This document shows positions 16,696 through 25,452 of a DNA stretch of 64,000 nucleotides, in pieces. A program made the translations under genes and the position numbers. The DNA is from Deltaproteobacteria bacterium (GTDB lineage Bacteria; Desulfobacterota; Syntrophia; Syntrophales; UBA2210), in contig JAFGTS010000029.1 of the NCBI GenBank assembly GCA_016933965.1, forward strand, positions 17,578 through 81,577, written 5' to 3'. Below the pieces are notes generated by a model. It worked only from the letters and a program-made list of their open reading frames with translations. It ran no database searches and was not told the origin of the DNA. The stretch's first letter is position 1. Every line of letters begins with the position of its first letter.

Positions 16696-17616
16696 ATGAA
16701 AAAAATATGCGTTCTGGTGACACTGCTCTTCTTCTGCGCGGCACCGGCCTTTGGCGATGTGGTTCAGGACGGTCTTTCAGATCAGGCATCGGAGAGGATC
16801 ATGAACGGCACCAGGGCCCTGATCGCTGCCGGGATGGATGAAGATGCAGCAGTACATCTGACACAGGCAATGATCGGAAGTCACATGAGCGAGGAACTGA
16901 CATTGCGAGCCCAGGGGGTTTTGAAAGACGCGGCCTCGGAGGGATTGCCCCTGGAGCCGATCATGAACAAGGCGTATGAAGGCATGGCCAAGAAGGTTCA
17001 TGCCGACAGGGTGGTCCGTGCGATGGAGGCGGTGCGTTCGCGGTACGCGTATGCCTATGAGAAGGTGGGGTTGCTTGTGCAGGAACGGTCACACCTGCGG
17101 TCGGCAGGCGATATTCTTGCCGACGGCCTTGCCGCCGGACTCGGTCCTGAAGATGCCCAGCGGCTCGTGACTCGACTGCGTGACATGAAACGGGACCGGA
17201 CACAAGAGGAGGTTGAAGCATTGGCGGAGGAGACCTTCAGGACGACACGGGATATGGCCCGTGCCGGTGTCTCTTCGTCCCTTGCAACGGAGACGCTCAT
17301 GCAGGCGCTGCAGCATCGTTTCGGTGTGAGGGAAATGGCCATGCTGAGAGCGTCCTTTATGAGAGGGATCGAACGATCGGAACCCAACCGGCTGGCGCAG
17401 AACTATGCTGCGAGGATCGGACGGGGAGAACAGGCCGGAAGTCTTGATTCATCCGGTTCCGGCTCCGGAAAGGGAACCGAATCTTCCGGCGGTTCGGGCA
17501 GCGGCGCATCCGGCGGTACGGGAGGTGGCAGCGGGTCCGGTAATAGCGGGTCTGACGGTGGAAATTCCGGAGGTCATGGAAATGGCGGTTCCGGGAAGGG
17601 CAGTGGAAGGAACTGA
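16696..17616 (+). CDS. Secreted helical protein with Gly/Ser-rich tail, function unknown
   Basis: Start 16696 gives a 306-residue protein with a signal peptide (MKKICVLVTLLFFCAAPAFG, cut after AFG). A helical region of about 230 residues contains several repeats of a dozen or so residues ending in GL or GM (AAGMDEDAAVHL, AAGLGPEDAQRL, RAGVSSSLATETL). The last 60 or so residues are almost only Gly, Ser, Asn and Lys. I do not recognise the family. It is the last gene of the sigma-factor operon, so it is probably a main output of that system, exported to the periplasm or beyond. Confidence 0.65.
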   Translation: MKKICVLVTLLFFCAAPAFGDVVQDGLSDQASERIMNGTRALIAAGMDEDAAVHLTQAMIGSHMSEELTLRAQGVLKDAASEGLPLEPIMNKAYEGMAKKVHADRVVRAMEAVRSRYAYAYEKVGLLVQERSHLRSAGDILADGLAAGLGPEDAQRLVTRLRDMKRDRTQEEVEALAEETFRTTRDMARAGVSSSLATETLMQALQHRFGVREMAMLRASFMRGIERSEPNRLAQNYAARIGRGEQAGSLDSSGSGSGKGTESSGGSGSGASGGTGGGSGSGNSGSDGGNSGGHGNGGSGKGSGRN

Positions 17617-17642
17617 AAAATGCCGGTTCGGGTCGGAGTTCG

Positions 17643-19268
17643 CTACGGTGTGTACAGCACGACAAGACAGCGGGTCGGCTCGTCCGAGATGCTTTTCAGC
17701 TTGTGAGGTGTTTCGGAATTGAAGTGGATCGACTCGTGGGGTTTCAATTTGTGCGGCCGGCCTCCCAGGATCAGTTCGAGCTCGCCTTCCATCACGTAGA
17801 TGAATTCTTCCCCTTCATGCTTGTACGCCACCGGTTTGTGAACCTGCCTCGGGTCGATGGTGACCATGAAGGAGCGGAGATGTTCATTTACGGCGCCCGG
17901 AGTGAGCGTCTGATATGAGTAGTTCTGGGTCCGTTTCGTGAATTGCTGTGCCCGCTGTTCCTTGATGACCGTTTTCTCGCTCTCATGAAGGAATGTGCTC
18001 GGGTCGATCTTCAACGCCCGGGAGAGACGGAGAAGAAAGGCGACGGACGGTGAGATCTCGTCCTTTTCGAACTGCTCGATGGATTCCGGCGACTGCCCGG
18101 TCGCCTGGGCGAGGGATTCTCTCGTCCATCCCTGCGATTCCCGAAGCTTCAGCAGCTTCTCACCGAAGCCCGAAAGCGGTCTTTCTCCCTCCTGGGTGAC
18201 TTCCTGGAGGGTGTCCGCCAGCGTACGCATCAGGACCTGTTTCACCTTTGCCGTCAGCACCGGCAGAAAGGTCGCCGCGTCGGCGACGATGCCCACGTCG
18301 GCCACCTGAAAGATCGGCGCGTTGGGGTCGCGGTTGACGGCCATTATCGTCCCCGATTCCATGATGCCCGCCGTGTACTGGACGGCTCCCGAGGTGCCCG
18401 CCGACAGGAGAAGCCGCGGCCGGATGCGCTTGCCCGTCTGTCCGATGAGCCGGTCTTCCGTCACCCAGTGCTGGAGGATCGGCGGGCGCGTTGCGCCCAC
18501 GTCGCCGCCCAAGGCGGCCGCAAGCTCCCGTACCATGCTGAATCCGTCGGCTGAACCGAGGCCCGCCCCCCCGACGACAACGACCTGAGCGTCCTCCAGG
18601 CGTTTCCGGTCCTTTGCCTCGTACGCACGTGAAAGCAGTTTGACTCCCCGCGGGGTTGCTAGATCCCTTACGGCGATCCGTTCTACCGTCCCCGGAACAC
18701 CTTGTGTTTCAACGGGTTGAATACCCTGGGGTTGCACGGTGGCGAAGCCGGTATCCTGAAATTCCCCGGCATAGGTTATCTCGGCAAGGATCTCACCGCC
18801 CCAGGATGGACAGGCGGCAATGAAATCTCCGTCCTTGTACGTAAGGTCGATGCAGTCGGCGATCAGCCCGGTGGCACGAAGCCGGGCGATCCGGGCTGCC
18901 AGTTCCCGTCCGAAATCAGTAAGGGCGAAGAGGAACAGCAGGGGGGACGCCGATGCAACGGCATTGGACATGACGGGGGCATACAGGTCTGCCCGGGGAT
19001 CTTCCAGCTTGGAATGGTCAAAGAGGTAAACCCTGTCCGCTCCATGGGAAAGGCAGTTCCGGGATGCCTCATCGACGGACAGGCAACCGAGCGCGTCTCC
19101 GGCGGCACGCTTTCCGGAATCCCCCGCAATGACCGCCGCCGTCTTTGCCGACGCCGTCCGGGCAAGCCTGCGGGCCTTGGCCATGACCTGGAGGCTCAGG
19201 TTGAAGTGCCGTTCGTTTCTCCTGTCGATGAACACCCAGATTTCCCGGTCTTTTCTTCTTCCCATCAT
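17643..19268 (-). CDS. ETF alpha subunit fused to XRE helix-turn-helix and cupin domains
   Basis: The 541-residue protein is a single open frame with three parts. Residues 1-345 are an electron transfer flavoprotein alpha chain with the FAD domain at about 225-345 (GGAGLGSADGF, GQTGK at 276-280, VNRDPNAPIFQVADVGIV). Residues 367-425 are an XRE helix-turn-helix (KLRESQGWTRESLAQATGQS). Residues 460-541 are a cupin (HEGEEFIYVMEGELEL from His484, and TPHK near 521). XRE-cupin proteins are normally separate regulators. Standard EtfA ends near residue 330. It lies three bases after ETF beta, in an operon with an acyl-CoA dehydrogenase. Electron transfer plus DNA binding in one chain suggests a redox- or ligand-sensing regulator of its own operon; this is inference. 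Confidence 0.9.
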   Translation of the reverse strand: MMGRRKDREIWVFIDRRNERHFNLSLQVMAKARRLARTASAKTAAVIAGDSGKRAAGDALGCLSVDEASRNCLSHGADRVYLFDHSKLEDPRADLYAPVMSNAVASASPLLFLFALTDFGRELAARIARLRATGLIADCIDLTYKDGDFIAACPSWGGEILAEITYAGEFQDTGFATVQPQGIQPVETQGVPGTVERIAVRDLATPRGVKLLSRAYEAKDRKRLEDAQVVVVGGAGLGSADGFSMVRELAAALGGDVGATRPPILQHWVTEDRLIGQTGKRIRPRLLLSAGTSGAVQYTAGIMESGTIMAVNRDPNAPIFQVADVGIVADAATFLPVLTAKVKQVLMRTLADTLQEVTQEGERPLSGFGEKLLKLRESQGWTRESLAQATGQSPESIEQFEKDEISPSVAFLLRLSRALKIDPSTFLHESEKTVIKEQRAQQFTKRTQNYSYQTLTPGAVNEHLRSFMVTIDPRQVHKPVAYKHEGEEFIYVMEGELELILGGRPHKLKPHESIHFNSETPHKLKSISDEPTRCLVVLYTP

Positions 19269-19271
19269 GGC

Positions 19272-20048
19272 TTACCCGACCAATCCGGATTCCCCTATCA
19301 ACTTGACCACCCGGTCGGCCTGTTCTTCCGTTGTTCCCTCGATGAATTCACACCGTCGCTCCCGTGAGACCCGTTTCATGGAAAGCACTTTCGTGGGAGA
19401 GCCAACGCTTCCCACCGAGGCGGAGGTGATCGGGATGTCATCGAGGGTCAGGATCTCAATACCTCTTTCGGAATATGCATCATCGATTCCCCTGAGGGGG
19501 ATGTCCCGGGGTCGTACCGATGAAGGATCGATCGTGAGCACCGCCGGAAGCGCAACTTCATAGATCTCCCTGAATTCATCCATTTTCCGTTCAACCCGCA
19601 GGGTCTTCTTTCTTACCGCAAGGGAGCAGGCGCCGGTGACCAGCGGCAGGTTCAATGATACGGCCGTTTGGGGGCCGACCTGTCCCGTGTCGCTGTCAGC
19701 CGTTCTGGTGCCGAAGACGACCAGATCAAAGGGAGCCAGGGCCGTTATCGCCCCGGCGAGGGCCGTTGATGTGGCGAGCGTATCGGAATCGGCAAGACGC
19801 CGGTCGTTCAGAAGGACGCCCCGGTGAACGCCCATGGCCATGGCCTCGTAAAGCACGAAGGCACAGGATCCCGGTCCCATGGAAAGGGCCGTCACGGTGC
19901 CCTTGCGTTCCCCGGCGATCGTCAGCGCCGTCTCGAGTGCCACCCGGTCAAAGGGATTCATCTCTGCCGTGTCCGCCGTCCGGACGATCCCGTTGTCGGG
20001 TGCCTTCGTCAACACCGGCTTTATACAGGCGATAATGTGAAATCCCAT
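19272..20048 (-). CDS. etfB: Electron transfer flavoprotein beta subunit
   Basis: The 258-residue protein has the ETF beta fold: the IIACIKPVL start, NPFDRVALETAL, the GPGSCAFVLYEAMAMGVHRGVLL nucleotide-binding region and GTRTADSDTGQVGPQTA, the signature loop. It pairs with the alpha chain encoded three bases downstream to carry electrons from acyl-CoA dehydrogenases to the membrane or to a bifurcating partner. It is 32 bases downstream of the acyl-CoA dehydrogenase gene, so all three are probably on one message. Confidence 0.92.
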   Translation of the reverse strand: MGFHIIACIKPVLTKAPDNGIVRTADTAEMNPFDRVALETALTIAGERKGTVTALSMGPGSCAFVLYEAMAMGVHRGVLLNDRRLADSDTLATSTALAGAITALAPFDLVVFGTRTADSDTGQVGPQTAVSLNLPLVTGACSLAVRKKTLRVERKMDEFREIYEVALPAVLTIDPSSVRPRDIPLRGIDDAYSERGIEILTLDDIPITSASVGSVGSPTKVLSMKRVSRERRCEFIEGTTEEQADRVVKLIGESGLVG

Positions 20049-20080
20049 GCAGTGTTCCTTCCTGCCGCCGGACCCGTCCG

Positions 20081-21229
20081 TTACTCGTATTCGCTCAGGA
20101 CGGACCGCGCGATGACGATCTGATGAATTTCCGATGTTCCCTCGTAGATCCGGGTGACCCGTGCATCCCGGTAATATCGCTCCACGGCATAGGACTTCGA
20201 ATAGCCGTAGCCGCCGTGGATCTGAACGGCCCTGTCCGTAACGGTGCTCGATATTTCCGAAGCATAGAGCTTTGCCATTGCCGAGGCCTGTGAAAAGGAT
20301 TTCCCCTGGTCCCTCAGCAGCGCCGCCCGGTACACCATGAGCCGCGCCGCCTCGACCTGCGTCGCCATGTCCGCGAGCATCGCCTGTATGAACTGATGCT
20401 TTCCGATGGCGACCCCGAACTGCCGCCGCTGGGTGGCGTATCGCGATGATTCTTCGAGGGCCGCCTGTGCGATACCCACCGCCTGCGCGGCGATACCCAC
20501 CCTGCCGGTGTCGAGGGCGACCATGCCGATGGTAAGCCCCATTCCCTCCGCTCCGAGCAGGTTGTTCATGGGTACTTTGCAGTCATAAAGGCGGATCGAG
20601 CTGACGGGGTTCGCGCGGACCCCGCAGAGGTCCTCCACATCACCGACGACGAAACCGGGAACACCCCGTTCGGCCACAACAACGCTGATCCCCCGTCGCC
20701 CCGCCGCCGGATCGGTCCGGGCGAAGATCAGGCAGATGTCGGCCACGCCGCCGTTGGTCACGAACACCTTGTTTGCGTTGATAACATATTGCGTGCCCTG
20801 CCGCAGGGCCGTCGACTCGATGCCCGCCGCGTCGGAACCGGCGTTCGGTTCCGTCAGGCAGAAGGCGCCGATCTTTTCGCCCCGGGCAAGAGGCGGTATC
20901 CACCGCTTCTTCTGTTCCTCCGTGCCGAATTGAAGGATGGGGTAGACGGCCACGCTGTTGTGGACGGTGACACAGAGACCGAGCGCTCCGCAGACACGCG
21001 ATATTTCCTCGATGGTCACGGCGTAACTGAGGGAATCGAGACCCGCGCCGCCCAGGTCTTTCGGTACCTGTATGCCGAAGTACCCGAGCTTGCCCATCAT
21101 TTCCACGACTTCCCAGGGGAACCGGGCTTCCTGGTCGATCTGGGCCGCGATGGGTCCAAGCTCCCTCTCGCAGAAGGACCGCACCGAACGGCGGAGGACC
21201 TGCTGTTTTTCCGTGAGAAAGGTGTTCAT
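20081..21229 (-). CDS. Acyl-CoA dehydrogenase
   Basis: The 382-residue protein is a full-length short/medium-chain-type acyl-CoA dehydrogenase: N-terminal helical domain, the AFCLTEPNAGSDAAG flavin motif, KVFVTNGG, and the C-terminal QIHGGYGYSKSYAVERYYRDARVTRIYEGTSEI with the catalytic glutamate in YEGT. It oxidises an acyl-CoA to the 2-enoyl-CoA with FAD and passes electrons to ETF. It is first in the operon with etfB and the fused etfA, so that ETF is its probable acceptor. Substrate chain length cannot be told by eye. Confidence 0.93.
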   Translation of the reverse strand: MNTFLTEKQQVLRRSVRSFCERELGPIAAQIDQEARFPWEVVEMMGKLGYFGIQVPKDLGGAGLDSLSYAVTIEEISRVCGALGLCVTVHNSVAVYPILQFGTEEQKKRWIPPLARGEKIGAFCLTEPNAGSDAAGIESTALRQGTQYVINANKVFVTNGGVADICLIFARTDPAAGRRGISVVVAERGVPGFVVGDVEDLCGVRANPVSSIRLYDCKVPMNNLLGAEGMGLTIGMVALDTGRVGIAAQAVGIAQAALEESSRYATQRRQFGVAIGKHQFIQAMLADMATQVEAARLMVYRAALLRDQGKSFSQASAMAKLYASEISSTVTDRAVQIHGGYGYSKSYAVERYYRDARVTRIYEGTSEIHQIVIARSVLSEYE

Positions 21230-21260
21230 CCTTTCGGGCTTCCCTCTCCTTTATGGACAG

Positions 21261-21281
21261 AGCGGCACCCCCGGTGCCGCT
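21261..21281. promoter_or_regulatory. Perfect 9+3+9 palindrome in the leader of the acyl-CoA dehydrogenase/ETF operon
   Basis: AGCGGCACC and GGTGCCGCT flank CCC with no mismatch. It lies 32 bases before the dehydrogenase start and just downstream of the predicted minus-strand start of transcription. That position suits a repressor operator, with the XRE domain of the fused EtfA as a candidate binder. An RNA hairpin in the leader is the other reading; no T-run follows, so it is not a standard terminator. Confidence 0.5.
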
Positions 21282-21302
21282 GGATTTCACTGGTAAGGCG
21301 GG

Positions 21303-21331
21303 ACGCTATCAGAATTTGTAAGGGGAGTCAA
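21303..21331 (-). promoter_or_regulatory. Candidate sigma-70 promoter for acyl-CoA dehydrogenase/ETF operon
   Basis: On the minus strand TTGACT (plus 21326-21331) and TAGCGT (plus 21303-21308) are separated by 17 bases. The -35 box is good and the -10 box is weak. The predicted start near 21296 places the palindrome at 21261-21281 within the first 40 transcribed bases. Confidence 0.4.
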
Positions 21332-21356
21332 TAATTTGGTGAGAGACGTTTTAAAA

Positions 21357-21385
21357 TTGACAGGCCTTCAGTCTTCAATTATATT
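21357..21385 (+). promoter_or_regulatory. Sigma-70 promoter for the polyamine transporter operon
   Basis: TTGACA (21357-21362) and TATATT (21380-21385) with a 17-base spacer form a near-consensus promoter. It would start transcription near 21392, about 40 bases before the GTG start of the ATPase gene. Confidence 0.65.
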
Positions 21386-21431
21386 TCGCCGTCACCATTA
21401 TTTATGGAAGACCCGTGTGTGAGCGGATAAC

Positions 21432-22610
21432 GTGGCGAATTTTCTTGAGTTTCAGGATGTTTCGAAGCATTTCGGCAGCATCCGCGCCGTCGATCACGTA
21501 TCGTTGTCGATCGGACAGGGAGAGTTTTTTTCCCTGCTCGGCCCGAGCGGGTGCGGTAAGACGACCCTGCTTCGCATTCTCGCCGGTTTCGAACGCCCCG
21601 ACTCAGGGCGGGTCATTCTGAATGGTGAGGATATCACGTCGCTTCCGCCGAACCGGCGGAAGGTCAACACGATTTTCCAGAGTTACGCGCTCTTTCCCCA
21701 TCTGACGGTTCGTGAGAATATCGCCTTTGGGCTCAAGCTTGAAAAACGGCCGAAGCGGGAGATCGAAAACGAGGTTGACCGGATGCTGGCCCTGGTTCAG
21801 ATGGAAGATCAGGCCCAGAAGTATCCTGAAAAGATCAGCGGCGGCCAGAAGCAACGTGTCGCCATCGCCCGGGCGCTCATAAAAAGGCCCCGGGTGCTGC
21901 TGCTCGATGAGCCACTGGCGGCGCTTGACCTGAAACTGCGCCAGCGGATGCTCATGGAGCTCGACCTGATACACGACGAGGTGGGCATTACCTTCCTCTA
22001 TGTGACCCATGACCAGGGCGAGGCCATGAGCCTGAGCGACCGCATCGCGGTCATGAACCTCGGCGTGATCGAGCAGACCGGAACGCCGGCGGAGATCTAT
22101 GAGGCGCCTCGAAGCAGTTTTGTGGCCGCCTTTATCGGTGATACGAATTTCTTCGAAGGGCGGGTGGCCGAGATTGTCAATCCGGAATACAGCCGGCTTG
22201 CCCTCGATGGGTTTCCCGACGTCCTCTGCTTTAATGACAAGCACATTTCACTGGGCAATTCGGTCAATCTGAGCATCCGTCCCGAAAAGTTCCACATATC
22301 CCGCGAGCGGCCCCAGTTGAGCGCCAAGCACAACATTGTGCCGGGCATCGTTGAAGACGTCATCTACCAGGGACTGATGACGAAATACTGGGTGCGGGTG
22401 CAGGAATACCGGCTCTCCGTGGTGCAGCAGCACAGCCGGTTCCTTCTTGATGAAAAGCCGATCCGCTGGGAGGAACAGGTGTGGATCTCCTGGCATGCCG
22501 ATGACGGCTTCATGCTGGAGCGTTACAGCGAGTCCGACGAGCAACTGGTGGCACTGCCGCCGGAAACCATCGGTGAACTCAATGGTGAGGTGGAGAGTGA
22601 TGAACAGTAA
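21432..22610 (+). CDS. potA: Spermidine/putrescine-type ABC transporter ATPase
   Basis: The 392-residue protein is the ATP-binding subunit of a PotABCD-type importer: Walker A GPSGCGKTT, Q-loop FQSYALFPH, signature ISGGQKQRVAIARAL, Walker B VLLLDEPLAALD and the H-loop THDQ. A C-terminal TOBE regulatory domain (about 280-370) follows. It begins with GTG at 21432. It energises uptake through the two permease subunits encoded just downstream. Polyamine is the usual substrate of this gene set but other cations or small organic solutes are possible. Confidence 0.9.
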   Translation: MANFLEFQDVSKHFGSIRAVDHVSLSIGQGEFFSLLGPSGCGKTTLLRILAGFERPDSGRVILNGEDITSLPPNRRKVNTIFQSYALFPHLTVRENIAFGLKLEKRPKREIENEVDRMLALVQMEDQAQKYPEKISGGQKQRVAIARALIKRPRVLLLDEPLAALDLKLRQRMLMELDLIHDEVGITFLYVTHDQGEAMSLSDRIAVMNLGVIEQTGTPAEIYEAPRSSFVAAFIGDTNFFEGRVAEIVNPEYSRLALDGFPDVLCFNDKHISLGNSVNLSIRPEKFHISRERPQLSAKHNIVPGIVEDVIYQGLMTKYWVRVQEYRLSVVQQHSRFLLDEKPIRWEEQVWISWHADDGFMLERYSESDEQLVALPPETIGELNGEVESDEQ

Positions 22611-23505
22611 CGGCCGGCAATTGAAGGAGCCGAACAACTACGGGCCGTCCGCCGGCGAGCTGATGGTGACGCTTCCCTCGTTTTTGTGGCTTCTGATCCT
22701 GTTCCTGATACCGACACTCATCATCTTTGCCATCACGTTCAGACCGACGGACCCATACGGGGGCGTCGGCGCCGGCTGGACCCTTGAAACATTGCGGAGC
22801 CTGGGAAACCCCAACTATCCCGCGATCATCTGGCGCACGGTGTGGTTGAGCGTCGTTACCACCGCCGTGTGCATTCTCTTCGCCACACCTGTGGGATATT
22901 ACATGGCACGGGCAGGGGAACGCTGGCGGCGGACGCTCCTCCTGCTGGTCATCATTCCCTTCTGGACGAGCTTCCTCATCCGGATATTCGCGTGGAAAGT
23001 GCTCCTCCACCCCGAGGGTCTGATCAAGAAATGCCTGGCCTTTTTTCAGTTCGTGGACGCCGGTACCTCCCTCCTGTATAATCCCTGGGCGGTGCTTCTC
23101 GTCATGGTATACTCATTTCTTCCCTTTGCCATTCTCCCGATCTACGCGGCGGCGGAGAAATTCGATTTTCACCTGATCGAGGCGGCCAGGGACCTGGGCG
23201 CCAGGCAGTGGCAGGGATTTTACCGGATATTCCTTCCGGGGGTCCGGCGGGGGATCCTGACGGCGGTTCTGGTGGTCTTCATTCCCGCCCTGGGTTCCTA
23301 CCTGATACCCGACATCGTGGGAGGTGCCGATGCGGAAATGATCGGCAACAAGATCGCCCAGCGGGTGTTTGTCGATCGCAATCTGCCCCACGCGAGCGGT
23401 CTCTCGGCGCTTCTGACCCTCGCCGTCTTTCTTCCCATGGCGGCGGTGGTTTTCATGCAGAAGAGAAGAGAAAAACCCGAGACGATCGTGAAGGAGAGCG
23501 CATGA
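22600..23505 (+). CDS. potB: Polyamine ABC transporter permease, PotB type
   Basis: The 301-residue inner-membrane protein has six predicted helices and the EAA motif (EAARDLGARQWQGFYRIFLPG) that contacts the ATPase. Start 22600 overlaps the ATPase stop and is preceded by GGAGAG. A longer upstream frame exists but runs inside the ATPase gene and is not needed. It forms the translocation channel together with the next gene product. Confidence 0.9.
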   Translation: MNSNGRQLKEPNNYGPSAGELMVTLPSFLWLLILFLIPTLIIFAITFRPTDPYGGVGAGWTLETLRSLGNPNYPAIIWRTVWLSVVTTAVCILFATPVGYYMARAGERWRRTLLLLVIIPFWTSFLIRIFAWKVLLHPEGLIKKCLAFFQFVDAGTSLLYNPWAVLLVMVYSFLPFAILPIYAAAEKFDFHLIEAARDLGARQWQGFYRIFLPGVRRGILTAVLVVFIPALGSYLIPDIVGGADAEMIGNKIAQRVFVDRNLPHASGLSALLTLAVFLPMAAVVFMQKRREKPETIVKESA

Positions 23506-24272
23506 AACGGAGCAGGGTGCCCCTTATCGTGACCGTCGCCGTCCTGGTCTTTTTTTATCTGCCCATACTGGTGCTGATCATCAACTCCTTCAATGCATCC
23601 CGTTTCGGCAGCACCTGGGAGGGGTGGACCCTCCACTGGTATGCAAGGCTCCTCCACGAGCGGGAGATATGGCATGCCCTGAAGAACAGCCTCATCATCG
23701 CCTTCAGCTCTTCCGCCGTTTCCATCGTTCTGGGGAGCCTGGCGGCCTTCGGGCTTCACCGGTACGAGACGCGCTTTCAACGAGCCCAGTTCATGCTTAT
23801 CTACACTCCTCTGGTCATGCCCGAGATCCTCATGGGCATCAGTCTCCTTCTCTTTTTCGTCGCCGTCGGCATGAACCTGGGACTTCTGACCATTTTCATG
23901 GCCCATGTGACGTTCTGTATCAGTTACGTGGCCATGGTCGTACTCGGGAGACTGCAGGATTTTGATTTTTCCGTGGTTGAAGCGGCCCAGGACCTCGGTG
24001 CCGACTGGTGGACGACAACGGTGCGCGTTCTCCTGCCGCTCCTGGCACCGGGCATCATTGCCGGGGGGTTGCTCGCCTTCACTCTTTCAATCGATGATTT
24101 CGTCATAACCTTTTTCGTCGCGGGTCCCGGCTCGACGACGCTGCCCATTCGGATCTACAGCATGATCAAGCACGGCTCGCCGCCGCTTATCAACGCGCTG
24201 TCGACGATACTGCTGGTGGTCACGTTCCTGGCGGTATGGATAAGTCAACACCTGACGGAGGAAAAACAATGA
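23502..24272 (+). CDS. potC: Polyamine ABC transporter permease, PotC type
   Basis: The 256-residue inner-membrane protein has six helices and the EAA loop EAAQDLGADWWTTTVRVLLP, followed by FTLSIDDFVITFFVAGPGS, which is typical of PotC/PotI. Start 23502 overlaps the potB stop by four bases, after AAGGAGAG. Its own stop overlaps the binding-protein gene. Confidence 0.9.
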   Translation: MKRSRVPLIVTVAVLVFFYLPILVLIINSFNASRFGSTWEGWTLHWYARLLHEREIWHALKNSLIIAFSSSAVSIVLGSLAAFGLHRYETRFQRAQFMLIYTPLVMPEILMGISLLLFFVAVGMNLGLLTIFMAHVTFCISYVAMVVLGRLQDFDFSVVEAAQDLGADWWTTTVRVLLPLLAPGIIAGGLLAFTLSIDDFVITFFVAGPGSTTLPIRIYSMIKHGSPPLINALSTILLVVTFLAVWISQHLTEEKQ

Positions 24273-25306
24273 AAAGAACAATTGTACTGTCCGTGATGGT
24301 CATCTCGGCGCTGTTCCTTGCCTTTTCCGGGTGCAGCCGGTCCAAGCCGGTTCTGCATGTGTACACCTGGGCGGATTACATCAAACCCGAACTGATCCAG
24401 CGGTTCGAACAGGAACAGGGCTGCCAGGTCGTGATCGACACCTTTGATTCCAACGAGGTCATGTACGCCAAGCTCAAGGCGGGCGGTGGCGGGTATGACA
24501 TTCTCATGCCGAGCAGCTACATGGTGAAGATCATGCATGACCAGGGAATGCTTCGATCCCTCGATCATGCCCTGCTGCCGAATATTCAATATGTCGATCC
24601 CGAATATCTTAAGGTCGCCCTCGACCCGCGGATGGACTACAGCGTGCCTTACATGCTGACAACGACGGTCATTGCCTACCTGGAGAGCAGGACGCCCGAT
24701 TTCATCCCCTCCTGGAGCATGTTCGACCGCGCGGACCTCGCGGGACGGATGACCATGCTGAACGACATGCGGGAGACGATCGGGGCCGCCCTGAAATATC
24801 TCGGGTACAGCATCAATACCAGAGATGAAGAGCAACTTGCGGCGGCCCGGGACGTGGTCATCCGCTGGAAAAAGAATCTGGCAAAATTCGAGAACGAACA
24901 ATACAAGACGGGTCTTGCCTCGGGAGAGTTCGTCGTTGTCCATGGATACAGCGGCGATATCATGCAGGTCCAGGAAGAGAACGAGGATATCGCCTATGCC
25001 GTCCCGATGGAGGGAACTTCAATATCCTGCGATGACCTGGTCATTCCGGCGGACGCGAAAGAGGTCAAACTTGCTCACCGGTTCATCAATTTCATACACG
25101 ACCCCGACGTTGCGGCGGAAAACACGAACTTCATCATGTACCTGTGTCCCAACAGTGAGAGCTACAAAAAGCTCAGCAGCGATGTTCTCGACGATCCCGT
25201 CATTTTCCTTCCCGCCGATATCAAGGGGAAATGCGAGATCATCGATGACCTGGGTGAGGACAACGCCAAATACACGAAGGTATGGGACGAAATAAAGGCG
25301 AACTGA
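24269..25306 (+). CDS. potD: Polyamine-binding lipoprotein, PotD type
   Basis: The 345-residue protein has a lipoprotein signal (lipobox FSGC, Cys22) and the PotD fold: VYTWADYIKPELIQRFEQE, the GGGYDILMPSSYMV strand-loop and SISCDDLVIPADAKE in the hinge. It should be tethered in the periplasm and deliver spermidine or putrescine to PotBC. Start 24269 has GGAGGAAAA upstream and overlaps the potC stop. Confidence 0.9.
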   Translation: MKRTIVLSVMVISALFLAFSGCSRSKPVLHVYTWADYIKPELIQRFEQEQGCQVVIDTFDSNEVMYAKLKAGGGGYDILMPSSYMVKIMHDQGMLRSLDHALLPNIQYVDPEYLKVALDPRMDYSVPYMLTTTVIAYLESRTPDFIPSWSMFDRADLAGRMTMLNDMRETIGAALKYLGYSINTRDEEQLAAARDVVIRWKKNLAKFENEQYKTGLASGEFVVVHGYSGDIMQVQEENEDIAYAVPMEGTSISCDDLVIPADAKEVKLAHRFINFIHDPDVAAENTNFIMYLCPNSESYKKLSSDVLDDPVIFLPADIKGKCEIIDDLGEDNAKYTKVWDEIKAN

Positions 25307-25452
25307 AAGCGTGAGACGTTAAGAGTGACGCGGTTTGTCAAGAAAATCCTGAAGGGAGTCACGTGGTGCCGTTATACAACGAAAAACTCTTTACATCGGG
25401 GGCTACATCTGTTTTAACCGGGCGGTGAATTCAGGAAAGGGGAATTTTCTTC

